This document shows, one piece after another, positions 8,513 through 18,630 of a stretch of DNA of 64,000 nucleotides. The position numbers and the translations under genes were made by a program. The notes under the pieces were generated by a model that had not been told where the DNA came from, searched no databases, and was given only the letters and a program-made list of their open reading frames with translations. Numbering within the stretch: the stretch's first letter is position 1; each line of letters starts with the position of its first letter. Source of the stretch: Cocleimonas flava (lineage in GTDB: Bacteria > Pseudomonadota > Gammaproteobacteria > Thiotrichales > Thiotrichaceae); the NCBI RefSeq assembly GCF_004339015.1, contig NZ_SMFQ01000003.1, positions 62,001-126,000 of the forward strand, given 5' to 3'.

Positions 8513-9874
8513 TTACTTTCTCCAGCGAGCTCCTTTTTCAATAGGAACATTTAACCATAATGCTAGGTAAGTATTAGCACCCAACATATTGTCATTAGGA
8601 CTTATGATTCTGGCCTTTACAAAGTCGCTATGTAATCGCTTTAACAGAGCGCTATCAGATAGTTTTGAGTAGCTCCTATCTTTTCTATAATGAGCCAGTA
8701 TGTCGCGTCGTACAGTTGCTTTTCCGTCAATAATGGATTTGCTATCAATAACTTTTCCGTTTACAGCTCTACGTTGCACTAAAGTAGTATCTTTTTCAGG
8801 GCGTTTTAGTAGTTTACGTACGCCATCATCAACATATTCAGCATTGACAAAATCTGACATAACCTGATTAATTAATAACTTATCTCGCATATCGACTAAC
8901 GAAACCTTACTTTTATTTTTTAGTCTAACTCGAGAGTTACCTCGATTGAAGTTATGGAAGTCGTAAAGTTGATTTGAAGAAACTAAATCTTTGAAACCAA
9001 TTTGTTGTTTATTGTCTGAATTTGGTAAGCATTTCCAATAAGGAACATAAGTGTATCTCCCTAGTGCTTCAATGACTCCCCACTCAATCAGTAAACGAAT
9101 AGCTTTGTGTCTGGCATCTACAACAGATCTTTCTCTGCTGTAACCTATCGAGTTTCCGTCCACACTTAAGCCAAAAGAGAGGTCATTTCCTTTCTGGTAG
9201 ACTTGTACTGTATTTGTCGAACTGCTGTTATTAACAACGTCTCCAACATTTGCGCTAGCTATTCTAAAATCCATGGTCATTCTGGCCACGTTGGTCACTT
9301 TATTTGCAGAAGCTTCCAGATTTGTTTCACCAGAACCGCTTCCAAATTCAAACGATCCTTCAGTGCTGGTTTTTGTGTTCCGTATAATGCGATCATATTC
9401 CGTCAATGCGCCATAAAGTTGTATTGTCGAATAGTTATAGTGAGATGGTTTAAAGCGGCCCAGGAACTGATCATCAATAGAATTATTGATACTTTTATAT
9501 CTTGCTGCATCAAGTAGTTCGCTGCTGGTTGGTATGTGTGATATTCGAATGGGGCCGCCAATACGTGAGACCAAGCCGAGTGTCATATCCGTAAAATTAT
9601 TGGGTATTTCACTATCAGGGTATGTGCTTGATGATACGTTGGTAGCGTCTTTTACATCTACGATTGCAACTCTTAAGGGAGCAACTTTATTGCCACTAGT
9701 GCGATAGGTAGATAGCATGTCACCAAAGCATCCAAGAAAATTAGTTGCTCTAGTTTGAGTATCGGATGGGTATTCTAAATGTTTACTAAATTCGTTTTGA
9801 CGATTAGAGGTTGAACAGGCACTTATTAATATGGTGATACTTACAACGGTTAGTTTTCTTCTCCACTCTTTCAT
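8513..9874 (-). CDS. CsgG/HfaB-like outer-membrane lipoprotein
   Basis: A 453-residue lipoprotein with lipobox ISAC and lipidated Cys20. Residues ~45-280 resemble CsgG/HfaB: early PLRVAIVDVKDATN, a mid-part with SYRIG-like strand pattern (TIQLYGALTEYD), MDFRIASANVGDVVNNSSST typical of the channel segment, and AIRLLIEWGVIEALGRYTYVPYW at the end of the domain. CsgG forms the outer-membrane pore for curli and HfaB serves holdfast anchor proteins. The C-terminal ~150 residues are an extra basic region I do not recognise. AAGGAC precedes the start. Its operon partners are small exported proteins, consistent with a dedicated exporter. Confidence 0.72.
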   Translation of the reverse strand: MKEWRRKLTVVSITILISACSTSNRQNEFSKHLEYPSDTQTRATNFLGCFGDMLSTYRTSGNKVAPLRVAIVDVKDATNVSSSTYPDSEIPNNFTDMTLGLVSRIGGPIRISHIPTSSELLDAARYKSINNSIDDQFLGRFKPSHYNYSTIQLYGALTEYDRIIRNTKTSTEGSFEFGSGSGETNLEASANKVTNVARMTMDFRIASANVGDVVNNSSSTNTVQVYQKGNDLSFGLSVDGNSIGYSRERSVVDARHKAIRLLIEWGVIEALGRYTYVPYWKCLPNSDNKQQIGFKDLVSSNQLYDFHNFNRGNSRVRLKNKSKVSLVDMRDKLLINQVMSDFVNAEYVDDGVRKLLKRPEKDTTLVQRRAVNGKVIDSKSIIDGKATVRRDILAHYRKDRSYSKLSDSALLKRLHSDFVKARIISPNDNMLGANTYLALWLNVPIEKGARWRK

Positions 9875-9938
9875 AATAATGTCCTTAATATGTTCTTTTT
9901 TTTATAGTTCTATTCCATTCTAGAGAAGAGAAACAATG

Positions 9939-10376
9939 CTATCGTTGAATGGCTATTGAATCACCTTCATTCTGATTTAAGATAATTATGGTATCAGCAG
10001 TGGTTCCCGGTGGAATAATCACTGATCCTGCAGAGGCACTGTCTGTCCCAGAATTGTTCGTAAAAACTGTTGTATCTTGTAATAGCCCCTCGACTGTATC
10101 AGTTATTTCACCTACTTCTCTTATTGTTTTTCTTGAATTATTCACAATGTGAGCAAGCAGGAAATCAACATTAAATAAACTTGAGTCAATTCGAGAGTCG
10201 AAGTCGTTTAATGGTTGTTTTAATGACGGTGGATCGAATCTACCTGCCAAAGCTGCATTGGATAAAGTTGCTAAAGATAAATATAAAATACAGGCAGTAG
10301 AGGTTTTCACTTTTGATAACTTAATTTGCTTAACAAATTCCATGTTAGAACTTATAAAACATGCTTTAGTTTTCAT
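9939..10376 (-). CDS. Exported protein of the fibre-like operon
   Basis: 145 residues with a long N-terminal region and signal segment (ACILYLSLATLSNAALA, ending near residue 44). The mature part has a helical stretch (FDSRIDSSLFNVDFLLAHIV) and a C-terminus rich in Ser, Gly and beta-prone residues (SASAGSVIIPPGTTADTII, then GDSIAIQR). I do not recognise a family. The AGSVII and DSIAI segments recall AGSIVL and NAIAVG in the neighbouring small protein, so it may be a second exported subunit or a nucleator. A GAGGAGAG ribosome site supports the start. Confidence 0.55.
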   Translation of the reverse strand: MKTKACFISSNMEFVKQIKLSKVKTSTACILYLSLATLSNAALAGRFDPPSLKQPLNDFDSRIDSSLFNVDFLLAHIVNNSRKTIREVGEITDTVEGLLQDTTVFTNNSGTDSASAGSVIIPPGTTADTIIILNQNEGDSIAIQR

Positions 10377-10450
10377 TTGCTACTCTCCTCTACTATCTGT
10401 GTAGTTAGTATAATTACAACGTTATACCTTAATGTACTCTTCCCATTCTA

Positions 10451-10801
10451 TTAATATCCCATTGTATTAATATGAATAGAGCCAGCTGTTGCATTTCCAA
10501 CTGCGATTGCATTTTTACTTCTGTTCTTCACATCATCAAAGTCACAAGCACAAGCGCCGCCTTCTAATACAATAGAGCCTGCTATAGCACGACCTGCCGA
10601 TACATTAAGGTAGCTACTTGAAGAACCAAGTAATCCTGAACTCGATCCTCCAGAGCTACTTTTACCAATTGCCAGTGCATTTTTAGACTTATTAGATAAA
10701 TCTGTACCACCACCGCCGCCATGGTGTCTTCCGCCACCAGCATATGCTGAAGTTACACCTAATGCTAAGATTGCTACTGCTGTTAATAATTGAATTTTCA
10801 T
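10451..10801 (-). CDS. Small Gly/Ser-rich secreted protein, candidate fibre subunit
   Basis: 116 residues from the ATG at 10801, which has a GAGGGA ribosome site; the frame extends to a GTG at 10816. A signal peptide ends at SAYA. The mature part starts with GGGRHHGGGGG and has two related halves, each opening with S-K-N-A (NKSKNALAIGKSS and NRSKNAIAVGNATAGS), separated by a Ser/Gly-rich stretch and AGRAIAGSIVLEGGACAC. Short imperfect Gly/Ser/Asn repeats with alternating hydrophobic residues are typical of secreted functional amyloids and Hfa-type adhesins, which supports the fibre-subunit reading. No direct homologue is recognised. Confidence 0.58.
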   Translation of the reverse strand: MKIQLLTAVAILALGVTSAYAGGGRHHGGGGGTDLSNKSKNALAIGKSSSGGSSSGLLGSSSSYLNVSAGRAIAGSIVLEGGACACDFDDVKNRSKNAIAVGNATAGSIHINTMGY

Positions 10802-11115
10802 AATAATTTCCCTCACAAAATAAATTTAAAATTCAAAAGTAAACAATACTGATTTCCTTCATGTGAACTGTTTACTTTTATCTTACGGTATAAAGAAAGA
10901 ATGAACTTATTTCCTCAACCGCAGACAAACTATAATCTTTGTTATCAATATAGTTAATAGTCTAATGGGCTTAATACTTATGTACTAGTACATTCGGGTA
11001 ATATGAAAATTTATCGTGATTTTAAATATAGTAAATTAAATCAATGAGATAAGTTATTGCTTGTATTTTAAGTTCACACTTTGCACTTTTTATTTTGAGT
11101 ATTTTCGTTCATTTG

Positions 11116-11131
11116 TGTGACATATTTCACA
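11116..11131. promoter_or_regulatory. CRP-type binding site (TGTGA-N6-TCACA)
   Basis: TGTGACATATTTCACA carries both half-sites of the E. coli CRP consensus with the six-base spacer. It lies 315 bases before the first gene of the minus-strand fibre-like operon and 246 bases before the serine dehydratase start, so either could be the target. The match is by eye; binding is not shown. Confidence 0.55.
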
Positions 11132-11265
11132 AAATTTAATGTTCTTCAAAACTTCGAATTTATTGATATGTGCAAAAATTTTGAATAAGACCTTATTTAA
11201 AATTAAGTTATTAAAAATAATTTACCTATAAATATAAAAATATTTAGTCTTAAAAAATCAGCTCC

Positions 11266-11279
11266 AAAGTAGGGGGGTG
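11266..11279 (-). repeat. CACCCCCCTACTT-family element, copy 1
   Basis: Core AAAGTAGGGGGGTG on the plus strand, so the element reads on the minus strand, ending in a T-run (plus-strand A6 at 11252-11257). CTCC (11262-11265) can pair with the G-run. It lies between two divergent genes, so it does not terminate any gene visible here. Confidence 0.85.
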
Positions 11280-11376
11280 GGTAATTTCATTAACTATTCC
11301 TGTTAATGATCATTATTTGACATATATTAGTCTCTTATATTTAAATTTCTGTTTTCAAATCATATAGAGTCGCCGC

Positions 11377-12789
11377 ATGGCTATTAGTATCTTCGATTTA
11401 TTTAAAATTGGTATAGGACCTTCAAGTTCTCATACTGTGGGTCCCATGGTGGCAGCAAATACTTTTCTTGTAGGTTTGCAAGAGCGGGGGAGTCTGGGTG
11501 CTGTAGATAGCATCTCGGTGGATCTTTATGGTTCGCTTGGTGCTACCGGCAAAGGGCACGGCAGTGGCAAGGCAGTGCTTTTGGGTTTGATGGGTGAAAA
11601 ACCCGATGAAGTTGATGTCACCAAAGTACCAGAGATTTTTAATGAGGTTCTTACCTCAAAGAAGATCAAATTGGCAGGTACTGAAACAATCAATTTTGAT
11701 TACGATGTTGATATTACTTTTCATCGAAAGAAATCCTTACCGTTTCATGCAAATGGCATGATGATCACTGCATGCGATTCTAGCGACGATATTTTACTGG
11801 AAAAGATCTATTACTCTGTGGGTGGTGGTTTCGTCGTAGATGATAGTGAGCGCGACCAAGCGCATTCCCCCATTAAACAGAACGACACTGTTTTACCGTA
11901 TCAGTTTAATACTGGGGATGAATTGCTCGCATTGTGTAAAAAAGAAAAACTTTCTATCAGTGAAATCATGTTGCGCAACGAATGTGTCTGGTTGCCAGAA
12001 GCAGAAGTACGTGAAAAATTATTAAAAATCTGGAAAGTCATGCAGGAATGCGTAGATGCCGGGTGTAAAAATACGGGTATATTGCCTGGCGGTCTAAAAG
12101 TAAAAAGGCGTGCTGCGGAATTATGTCATTCATTAGAAAACAAGCTTACTAATGAACAATATAATCAAGGTAGCATGGATTGGGTGAATTTATTTGCATT
12201 AGCGGTAAATGAAGAGAATGCCGCTGGTGGACGTGTTGTTACTGCGCCGACTAATGGTGCTGCAGGTATTATTCCTGCTTTAATACACTATTACGTGCAT
12301 TTCTGCCGTGCTTATAAACGCGATGGTGAAGATGGGATTGTTAGGTTTTTATTAACAGCGGCTGCAATCGGCATCATCATAAAAGAGAATGCGTCAATCT
12401 CTGGGGCTGAAGTAGGTTGTCAGGGTGAAATAGGTTCTGCCTGCGCCATGGCAGCGGCTGGGTTAACCGAAGTGTTAGGTGGCACGCCAGAGCAAATTGA
12501 AAACGCAGCTGAAATCGGTATCGAACATAATCTGGGTTTAACGTGTGATCCTATAGGTGGTTTGGTGCAAGTTCCGTGTATCGAGCGTAATGCAATGGGC
12601 TCGGTTAAAGCAATTAATGCGTCCAGGATGGCATTGCGTGGTACTGGCGAGCATTTTGTTTCATTCGATAAAGCCGTAGCTACCATGCGAGAAACGGGTA
12701 AAGACATGCGTTCTAAATATAAAGAAACGTCACGTGGTGGTTTAGCGATTCAAGTGATAGAAGTGCCAGTTAATATTGTTGAGTGCTAA
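11377..12789 (+). CDS. sdaA: L-serine dehydratase (ammonia-lyase), iron-sulfur type
   Basis: Converts L-serine to pyruvate and ammonia with a [4Fe-4S] cluster. It is a 470-residue single-chain form with an N-terminal beta domain ([16 protein letters not shown]) and a C-terminal alpha domain ([53 protein letters not shown]). The expected cluster cysteines lie in these motifs. It stands alone, with the divergent fibre-like operon upstream and a repeat-family terminator (12822-12852) downstream. The CRP-type site 246 bases upstream would suit a catabolic gene. Confidence 0.96.
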   Translation: MAISIFDLFKIGIGPSSSHTVGPMVAANTFLVGLQERGSLGAVDSISVDLYGSLGATGKGHGSGKAVLLGLMGEKPDEVDVTKVPEIFNEVLTSKKIKLAGTETINFDYDVDITFHRKKSLPFHANGMMITACDSSDDILLEKIYYSVGGGFVVDDSERDQAHSPIKQNDTVLPYQFNTGDELLALCKKEKLSISEIMLRNECVWLPEAEVREKLLKIWKVMQECVDAGCKNTGILPGGLKVKRRAAELCHSLENKLTNEQYNQGSMDWVNLFALAVNEENAAGGRVVTAPTNGAAGIIPALIHYYVHFCRAYKRDGEDGIVRFLLTAAAIGIIIKENASISGAEVGCQGEIGSACAMAAAGLTEVLGGTPEQIENAAEIGIEHNLGLTCDPIGGLVQVPCIERNAMGSVKAINASRMALRGTGEHFVSFDKAVATMRETGKDMRSKYKETSRGGLAIQVIEVPVNIVEC

Positions 12790-12826
12790 TGAGATAAACA
12801 ATTAAGTGCTTATCAGTTTATAAAGC

Positions 12827-12839
12827 CACCCCCCTACTT
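12827..12839 (+). terminator. CACCCCCCTACTT-family terminator, copy 2
   Basis: Stem AAAGCC (12822-12827) pairs with GGCTTT (12844-12849), the conserved ACCCCCCTACTT occupies the loop side, and a T-run follows. It sits 38 bases after the serine dehydratase stop in the correct orientation. Confidence 0.88.
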
Positions 12840-12853
12840 ATAAGGCTTTTTTA

Positions 12854-13615
12854 TTAAGAGTCTTCTGGGTGCCAGCGTGATAGATCGATACCTTCTTCAA
12901 ACTCCCACTTGGGTTGTGTAAAAGCACGACTGGTTTTCAGAATTTGTAAGTATTCGTCTCTTGGGATGTCTATTGCGCCCATGCTGGTAAGGTGAGAATT
13001 GGCAATTTGACAGTCTATCACTGAGTAACCCCAGTGCTTAATGTGATACGCCAGAGCAACAAACGCCATTTTAGAAACATCACGTTCTCTGCTGAACATC
13101 GATTCGCCACTGAAAACGCCACCAGAAGCTACGCCATACAGGCCACCAACCAGTTCCTCTTCTGCATTCCATACTTCAACGCTATGGGCGATACCTTGTT
13201 CAAATAAACGTTGATAGGCATCGTGCATTTCATTTGTTATCCAGGTACCTCCTGAGAGTGCTCTCGGAGCAGCGCACGCTTTAACCACTGCTGAAAAGTC
13301 CGTATCGAATCTAATTGAGTAACCATTATTGAGATTTTTTCTTATGGATTTTCTAAGGCTTCTACTTATTTTGATAAGTTCGGGAAATAAAACAGCGCGT
13401 GGATCAGGACACCACCAGTAGATCGGTTCATCGGGGTTAAACCATGGAAAAATGCCAGATTTATAGGCATTGATCAAGCGGGTAGGGGAGAGGTCTCCAC
13501 CAAAGGCGAGTAAGCCATTAGGTTCGTCCCAAGCCATTTCCGCGGGTGGGAATGGCTCGTCACTGGCATGCGGGTCAAGTAAAACTAAAGAAGTCGGTGA
13601 TTTTTCTGAAGCCAT
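12854..13615 (-). CDS. aat: Leucyl/phenylalanyl-tRNA--protein transferase
   Basis: Transfers Leu or Phe from tRNA to N-terminal Lys or Arg of proteins, creating ClpS/ClpAP degrons. Family signatures are FPPAEMAWDEPNGLLAFGGD, GIFPWFNPDEPIYWWCPDPR, GGTWITNEMHDAYQRL, and SVEVWNAEEELVGGLYGV with FSGESMFS. The 253-residue length is close to the E. coli enzyme, with a slightly longer N-terminus. It follows trxB on the same strand with a 27-base gap, a pairing common in gammaproteobacteria. Confidence 0.96.
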   Translation of the reverse strand: MASEKSPTSLVLLDPHASDEPFPPAEMAWDEPNGLLAFGGDLSPTRLINAYKSGIFPWFNPDEPIYWWCPDPRAVLFPELIKISRSLRKSIRKNLNNGYSIRFDTDFSAVVKACAAPRALSGGTWITNEMHDAYQRLFEQGIAHSVEVWNAEEELVGGLYGVASGGVFSGESMFSRERDVSKMAFVALAYHIKHWGYSVIDCQIANSHLTSMGAIDIPRDEYLQILKTSRAFTQPKWEFEEGIDLSRWHPEDS

Positions 13616-13642
13616 TCTTTTTGCCTATATTCGGATGTTTGT

Positions 13643-14680
<1,038 letters not shown>

Positions 14681-14884
14681 CTATAATATTTCTGGCTATG
14701 CTATGTAATGTTCGCATTAAGGTAAAGCAATACTTATTTATTCAAGGTTTCCAAAGCGTATCTATTCATTTATAAAATTATTTGCTATCTGTTGACGAAT
14801 TAAAACGGATGAACCAAAACATAAGTACTTGAAACTAAGTAAATATAATTTTGTGTAAAAGATTTAAAATCCTAATGCGCGTAG

Positions 14885-14898
14885 TTTCTACGTAGAAA
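14885..14898. promoter_or_regulatory. 14-bp perfect palindrome upstream of ftsK
   Basis: TTTCTACGTAGAAA is a perfect inverted repeat with no spacer, about 220 bases before ftsK and 280 before trxB. It could be a repressor or activator site; no regulator is identified. Confidence 0.35.
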
Positions 14899-14935
14899 GC
14901 TTCAAATTGGATGTGTTATGTGGTAATCTGAAGTC

Positions 14936-14957
14936 AACATATAAGGGCTTATATGTT
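14936..14957. promoter_or_regulatory. Inverted repeat AACATATAAG..CTTATATGTT
   Basis: Ten-base arms are joined only by the central GG in this 22-base region. It may be an operator or a small hairpin; there is no T-run, so it is not a terminator. Confidence 0.35.
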
Positions 14958-15042
14958 AAGCAATTCAGTGTTTTATGGAATACTGTTTATGCATAATTAT
15001 AAAATAAAACGTAAAGTGTTACTTTAACAACAAAAAAGGAAT

Positions 15043-15096
15043 ATGAATTGTTGTCTACCTGGGCATAAAACGGTAGCTAACAAAACGCTTTCCTAA
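15043..15096 (+). CDS. Possible 17-codon leader peptide before ftsK
   Basis: An ATG with AAAAAAGGAAT directly upstream opens a 17-codon frame. Its TAA runs into the AAGGAAATGGGGA that serves ftsK, whose TTG start is 19 bases further on. This layout would allow translational coupling. The frame is too short to judge by sequence and may be chance. Confidence 0.2.
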   Translation: MNCCLPGHKTVANKTLS

Positions 15097-15115
15097 AGGA
15101 AATGGGGATTTTCAA

Positions 15116-17824
15116 TTGGCTACCAAAAAAGCGCCGTCTAAGCGAACCACGAGACGTAATACCAAGTCTTCAACGCAATCTAACGAAACATCTGGTACAA
15201 ACTCTGCTGTAGAGAAGTCAGCCTTAACATCTAAGAAAAAAGGCAGCTTAAAACAAACCAGTATTTTTATATTGTCAGGCGTAACTGCCGTCATCTTACT
15301 GGCTTTATTCAGTTACCATCCGGCTGACCCTGGGTTGTTTGTTCACGATAGCAATGCTGTCATTCAGAACAAAGCAGGTTCGTTTGGGGCTTATCTGGCT
15401 GATGTGTTATTTGGGTTCTTCGGATATTTATCCTATCTGGTGCCTATTGCTTTTCTAGTATCCGCATTTTTACTCTTTAGATCCTCTAAAGAACGAAACA
15501 ATGGCATTAATCTCGGTATTTCCGTGTTTGGTGTGTTCCTTGCACTAATCGCCGGTTGTGGTTTGGCTATCCTGCTTTGGCCATCTAGTAACCTTGCCTA
15601 TGGCGCTGGCGGTCTGTTAGGGCAGGGAATTGCTCGAATATTTATGAAAACGCTGGGTGATATCGGCGCAACTATGATTCTGTTTTCTGGTTTTATCGCA
15701 GGTGTTACTTTATTTGCAGATATTCAGTGGTTAAAACTGATTGATAAAATCGGCGACACCATCCTTAGCACAATCGAACTCTTTACTAGTAGTAGCCCAA
15801 ATAAAGAGTCTTACGAGACTGGCACTATCCCTATGTCATTCGAAGCTAATCTTGAACCTCAGAAACAAGCAACAAATAATGGTGAATCAGCGAGCATTGC
15901 TGGTGCAATAGGTGCCGGTTTATCTGGCTTGTTCTTATGGAAAAAGTCATCTACTGATAATGAATCGGGTGTTGGTTTTAATCATCCTCGTTTTGATCCT
16001 CTGGATGATATGACAACTAATGCAGACGTAGAGGCTGAGAAACCAAAGAAAGCTAAAAAGAAATTATTAGAAAAAGCACTAGGTAAAGGAAGAAAACAAC
16101 GTCAAGAGCCTGTGTTAGGTGTGCCTGACTACATGACGAATGAAGATGACTATCATGAGCAAGATGTCCCTGTTGCTGGTTTAGACGATGTTATCACTGC
16201 TAAAAAAGTATCGCCTACAAGTAAGAAAGTATTAAAGCAGGAAGCAGATAGTTATCAAGCACCTGTTCAAAATAATAGACAGGAAAAAGCTGCTGCACCG
16301 AGAGTATCTCCTTCTATTTCATTGGATAAGGCGATTACACTGCCACCAATTAGTTTATTAAATCCACCACCGCAAGGACAGGGGCATTTCTCTAAAGAGC
16401 AAATTGAAACACATGCGAGAAATATTGTTGAAACACTAGAGCATTTTGGTGTTCGTGGTGTGCAGATTGATAGCTACTACCCAGGACCGATCATTACACG
16501 TTTTGAGCTATTATTACCTCCGGGAACCAAGGTTAGTAAAATAAGTGGTCTTGCTCAGGATATGGCACGAAGCATGTGTGTTTCGAGTATTCGTATCGTT
16601 GAAGTTATTAAAGGAAAAACTACTATTGGTCTTGAGGTTCCAAATGACACCAGAGACCTCGTAGCAATTAGCGAAATTCTTGATTCAAATTTATTTAAAG
16701 AAGCTAAGTCACCATTGACGATGGTGCTTGGTAAAACGATTGCAGGTAAACCTGCCATAGCTGATCTAGCGCGTATGCCTCATTTACTTATTGCTGGTAC
16801 TACGGGTTCTGGTAAGTCAGTTGGTGTAAACGCAATGCTCATGAGCTTGCTGTATAAGTCGACACCAGATGAAGTTAAACTCATTATGATCGATCCTAAG
16901 ATGCTTGAATTAAGCATCTACGAAGGTATTCCACATTTACTGACTCCAGTAGTTACTGACATGAAAGATGCCGCTAACAGCTTACGTTGGGCAGTTGGTG
17001 AGATGGAACGACGTTATGCCTTGATGTCTCATCTTAAAGTTAGAAACGTTGCTGGTTACAATGGCAAAATAAAAGAAGCGATGGATAAGGGTGAGCCACT
17101 GACTGATCCAACTTTCGATCCTACGATGCATGTTGATGTTCGTCCTAGTGTTCTGGAGCCGCTTCCTTCAATCGTAATTGTCATTGATGAATTTGCTGAC
17201 ATGATGATGGTGGTTGGTAAGAAGGTTGAAGAGCTCATCGCACGTTTGGCGCAAAAGGCTCGTGCTGCTGGTATTCATTTAATTCTAGCTACACAGCGTC
17301 CATCTGTAGATGTTATAACCGGTTTGATCAAAGCGAACATTCCTACACGAATCGCATTTCAGGTTTCTACACGAATTGATTCTCGAACTATTCTTGATCA
17401 GGGTGGTGCCGAATCCTTACTGGGTCATGGTGACATGTTGTACCTACCTCCAGGTACTGGTTTGCCACAACGTGTTCACGGTGCTTTCGTTGATGATAGT
17501 GAAGTTGAAGATGTTGTTGCTTATTGGAAGCTCCAAGGGGAACCTCAGTACTTAGAAGATGTCATACAAGAAACGGGATCACCAGATGCGATTCCGGGAT
17601 TGGAGCCTTTGGCTGAATCAGAAACAGACGCGCTTTATGATCAAGCTGTTGCAATTGTTACTGAATCACGAAGAGCCTCGATCTCTTATGTGCAACGTCG
17701 CCTAAAGGTAGGTTACAACCGCGCCGCATCAATGATCGAAGATATGGAAGCAGCAGGCGTTGTGAGCGCAGTTCAATCGAATGGAACGCGTGAAGTACTG
17801 GCACCTGAGCCTCCTAAAGATTAA
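15116..17824 (+). CDS. ftsK: DNA translocase FtsK
   Basis: Septal DNA pump that moves chromosome termini during division and activates XerCD. The 902 residues comprise a basic N-terminal tail, four membrane segments (~45-200), a charged linker, a RecA-like motor (Walker A GTTGSGKS with Lys567; Walker [14 protein letters not shown]) and a C-terminal winged-helix gamma domain ([20 protein letters not shown] onward) that reads KOPS sites. The linker is much shorter than in E. coli. The start is TTG at 15116: no in-frame ATG lies near the N-terminus, and GGGGA is seven bases upstream. lolA follows after 19 bases. Confidence 0.96.
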   Translation: MATKKAPSKRTTRRNTKSSTQSNETSGTNSAVEKSALTSKKKGSLKQTSIFILSGVTAVILLALFSYHPADPGLFVHDSNAVIQNKAGSFGAYLADVLFGFFGYLSYLVPIAFLVSAFLLFRSSKERNNGINLGISVFGVFLALIAGCGLAILLWPSSNLAYGAGGLLGQGIARIFMKTLGDIGATMILFSGFIAGVTLFADIQWLKLIDKIGDTILSTIELFTSSSPNKESYETGTIPMSFEANLEPQKQATNNGESASIAGAIGAGLSGLFLWKKSSTDNESGVGFNHPRFDPLDDMTTNADVEAEKPKKAKKKLLEKALGKGRKQRQEPVLGVPDYMTNEDDYHEQDVPVAGLDDVITAKKVSPTSKKVLKQEADSYQAPVQNNRQEKAAAPRVSPSISLDKAITLPPISLLNPPPQGQGHFSKEQIETHARNIVETLEHFGVRGVQIDSYYPGPIITRFELLLPPGTKVSKISGLAQDMARSMCVSSIRIVEVIKGKTTIGLEVPNDTRDLVAISEILDSNLFKEAKSPLTMVLGKTIAGKPAIADLARMPHLLIAGTTGSGKSVGVNAMLMSLLYKSTPDEVKLIMIDPKMLELSIYEGIPHLLTPVVTDMKDAANSLRWAVGEMERRYALMSHLKVRNVAGYNGKIKEAMDKGEPLTDPTFDPTMHVDVRPSVLEPLPSIVIVIDEFADMMMVVGKKVEELIARLAQKARAAGIHLILATQRPSVDVITGLIKANIPTRIAFQVSTRIDSRTILDQGGAESLLGHGDMLYLPPGTGLPQRVHGAFVDDSEVEDVVAYWKLQGEPQYLEDVIQETGSPDAIPGLEPLAESETDALYDQAVAIVTESRRASISYVQRRLKVGYNRAASMIEDMEAAGVVSAVQSNGTREVLAPEPPKD

Positions 17825-17843
17825 GAGACAGAGACCATTGTTT

Positions 17844-18506
17844 ATGATTAATTCGTTACTAAGTAACAAAGTTAAATTAACGTTTGCCACAACATTGTTG
17901 GTAGCATCAACAACAGTCATTACATCAGTTAGTGCCGCTACGAGCGAAGCACGAGCGCGCTTAAATAACTTTTTTACAGGCGTTTCCAGCTTAGAGGGAA
18001 GCTTTACACAACAGGTGTATAGCAAAAAGGGCAAAGTAATTCAGAATTCTACTGGACTTATTTCAATGAGTCGTCCGGGGAAATTCCGTTGGGTATACAA
18101 AACACCAGATCCACAAGTGATCGTAGGTGATGGTAAAAATATCTGGGTTTATGATGAAGACCTGGAGCAAGTCACCATTAAACCTATGACACAGGCTATG
18201 TCCAGCGCCCCTATTGCTATTCTTACACGCAAGCAAAGCCCTGATGCACAATTTGTGGTTCAGCCCATAAAAGGCGGCGGTGGTTTAGACTGGTTTCAAT
18301 TAACGCCAAGAAAACAAAGTAAAGATTTTCGCTACATTGAAATTGGTATAGATAAGAATGGAGGAATGCGCCAAATGGTCATGCATGATCAGTTAGGGCA
18401 AAAAACTGTTGTTCAGCTTAATGCCAGAGTAAATGTGCCTATCAGTGGAAGTACCTTCTACTTTAAGATTCCACAAGGCGTTGATGTGATTGGAAAAGCT
18501 ATCTAA
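17844..18506 (+). CDS. lolA: Outer-membrane lipoprotein carrier LolA
   Basis: Periplasmic chaperone that ferries lipoproteins from LolCDE to LolB. A 220-residue precursor with signal peptide ending near SVSAATSEA. Family features are LEGSFTQQVYSKKGKVIQNSTG, RPGKFRWVYKTPDPQVIV, DGKNIWVYDEDLEQVTIKP and the C-terminal GSTFYFKIPQGVDVI. I used the ATG at 17844; the open frame extends further up into ftsK, but the signal peptide begins here. The ftsK-lolA order is standard; the usual next gene (rarA) is absent. Confidence 0.95.
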   Translation: MINSLLSNKVKLTFATTLLVASTTVITSVSAATSEARARLNNFFTGVSSLEGSFTQQVYSKKGKVIQNSTGLISMSRPGKFRWVYKTPDPQVIVGDGKNIWVYDEDLEQVTIKPMTQAMSSAPIAILTRKQSPDAQFVVQPIKGGGGLDWFQLTPRKQSKDFRYIEIGIDKNGGMRQMVMHDQLGQKTVVQLNARVNVPISGSTFYFKIPQGVDVIGKAI

Positions 18507-18510
18507 TAGT

Positions 18511-18537
18511 AATAACTGGAATAATAATCCAGTTATT
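18511..18537. terminator. Hairpin after lolA
   Basis: AATAACTGG pairs perfectly with CCAGTTATT across a nine-base loop, five bases after the lolA stop. No clean T-run follows on either strand, so termination may be weak. Confidence 0.45.
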
Positions 18538-18630
18538 GGGCATAAAATAAATTACTAAACTAGTGTCAAACAAAAGAACTAAAAATAAGACACTTAAACT
18601 CAAGTCAACTTGATAGGCATAGAAATCTGT

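Larger units (their letters stand above)
10802..11376. other. Divergent intergenic region between fibre-like operon and serine dehydratase
   Basis: About 575 very AT-rich bases between two divergent genes. It holds a CRP-type palindrome at 11116-11131 and the first copy of the CACCCCCCTACTT repeat family (core 11266-11279). No coding frame worth calling was seen. Confidence 0.6.

Noticed and set aside
9203-9707. Two plus-strand frames opposite the CsgG/HfaB-like gene
   Set aside because: The minus-strand gene has a lipobox, family motifs and a ribosome site; the plus-strand frames have none.
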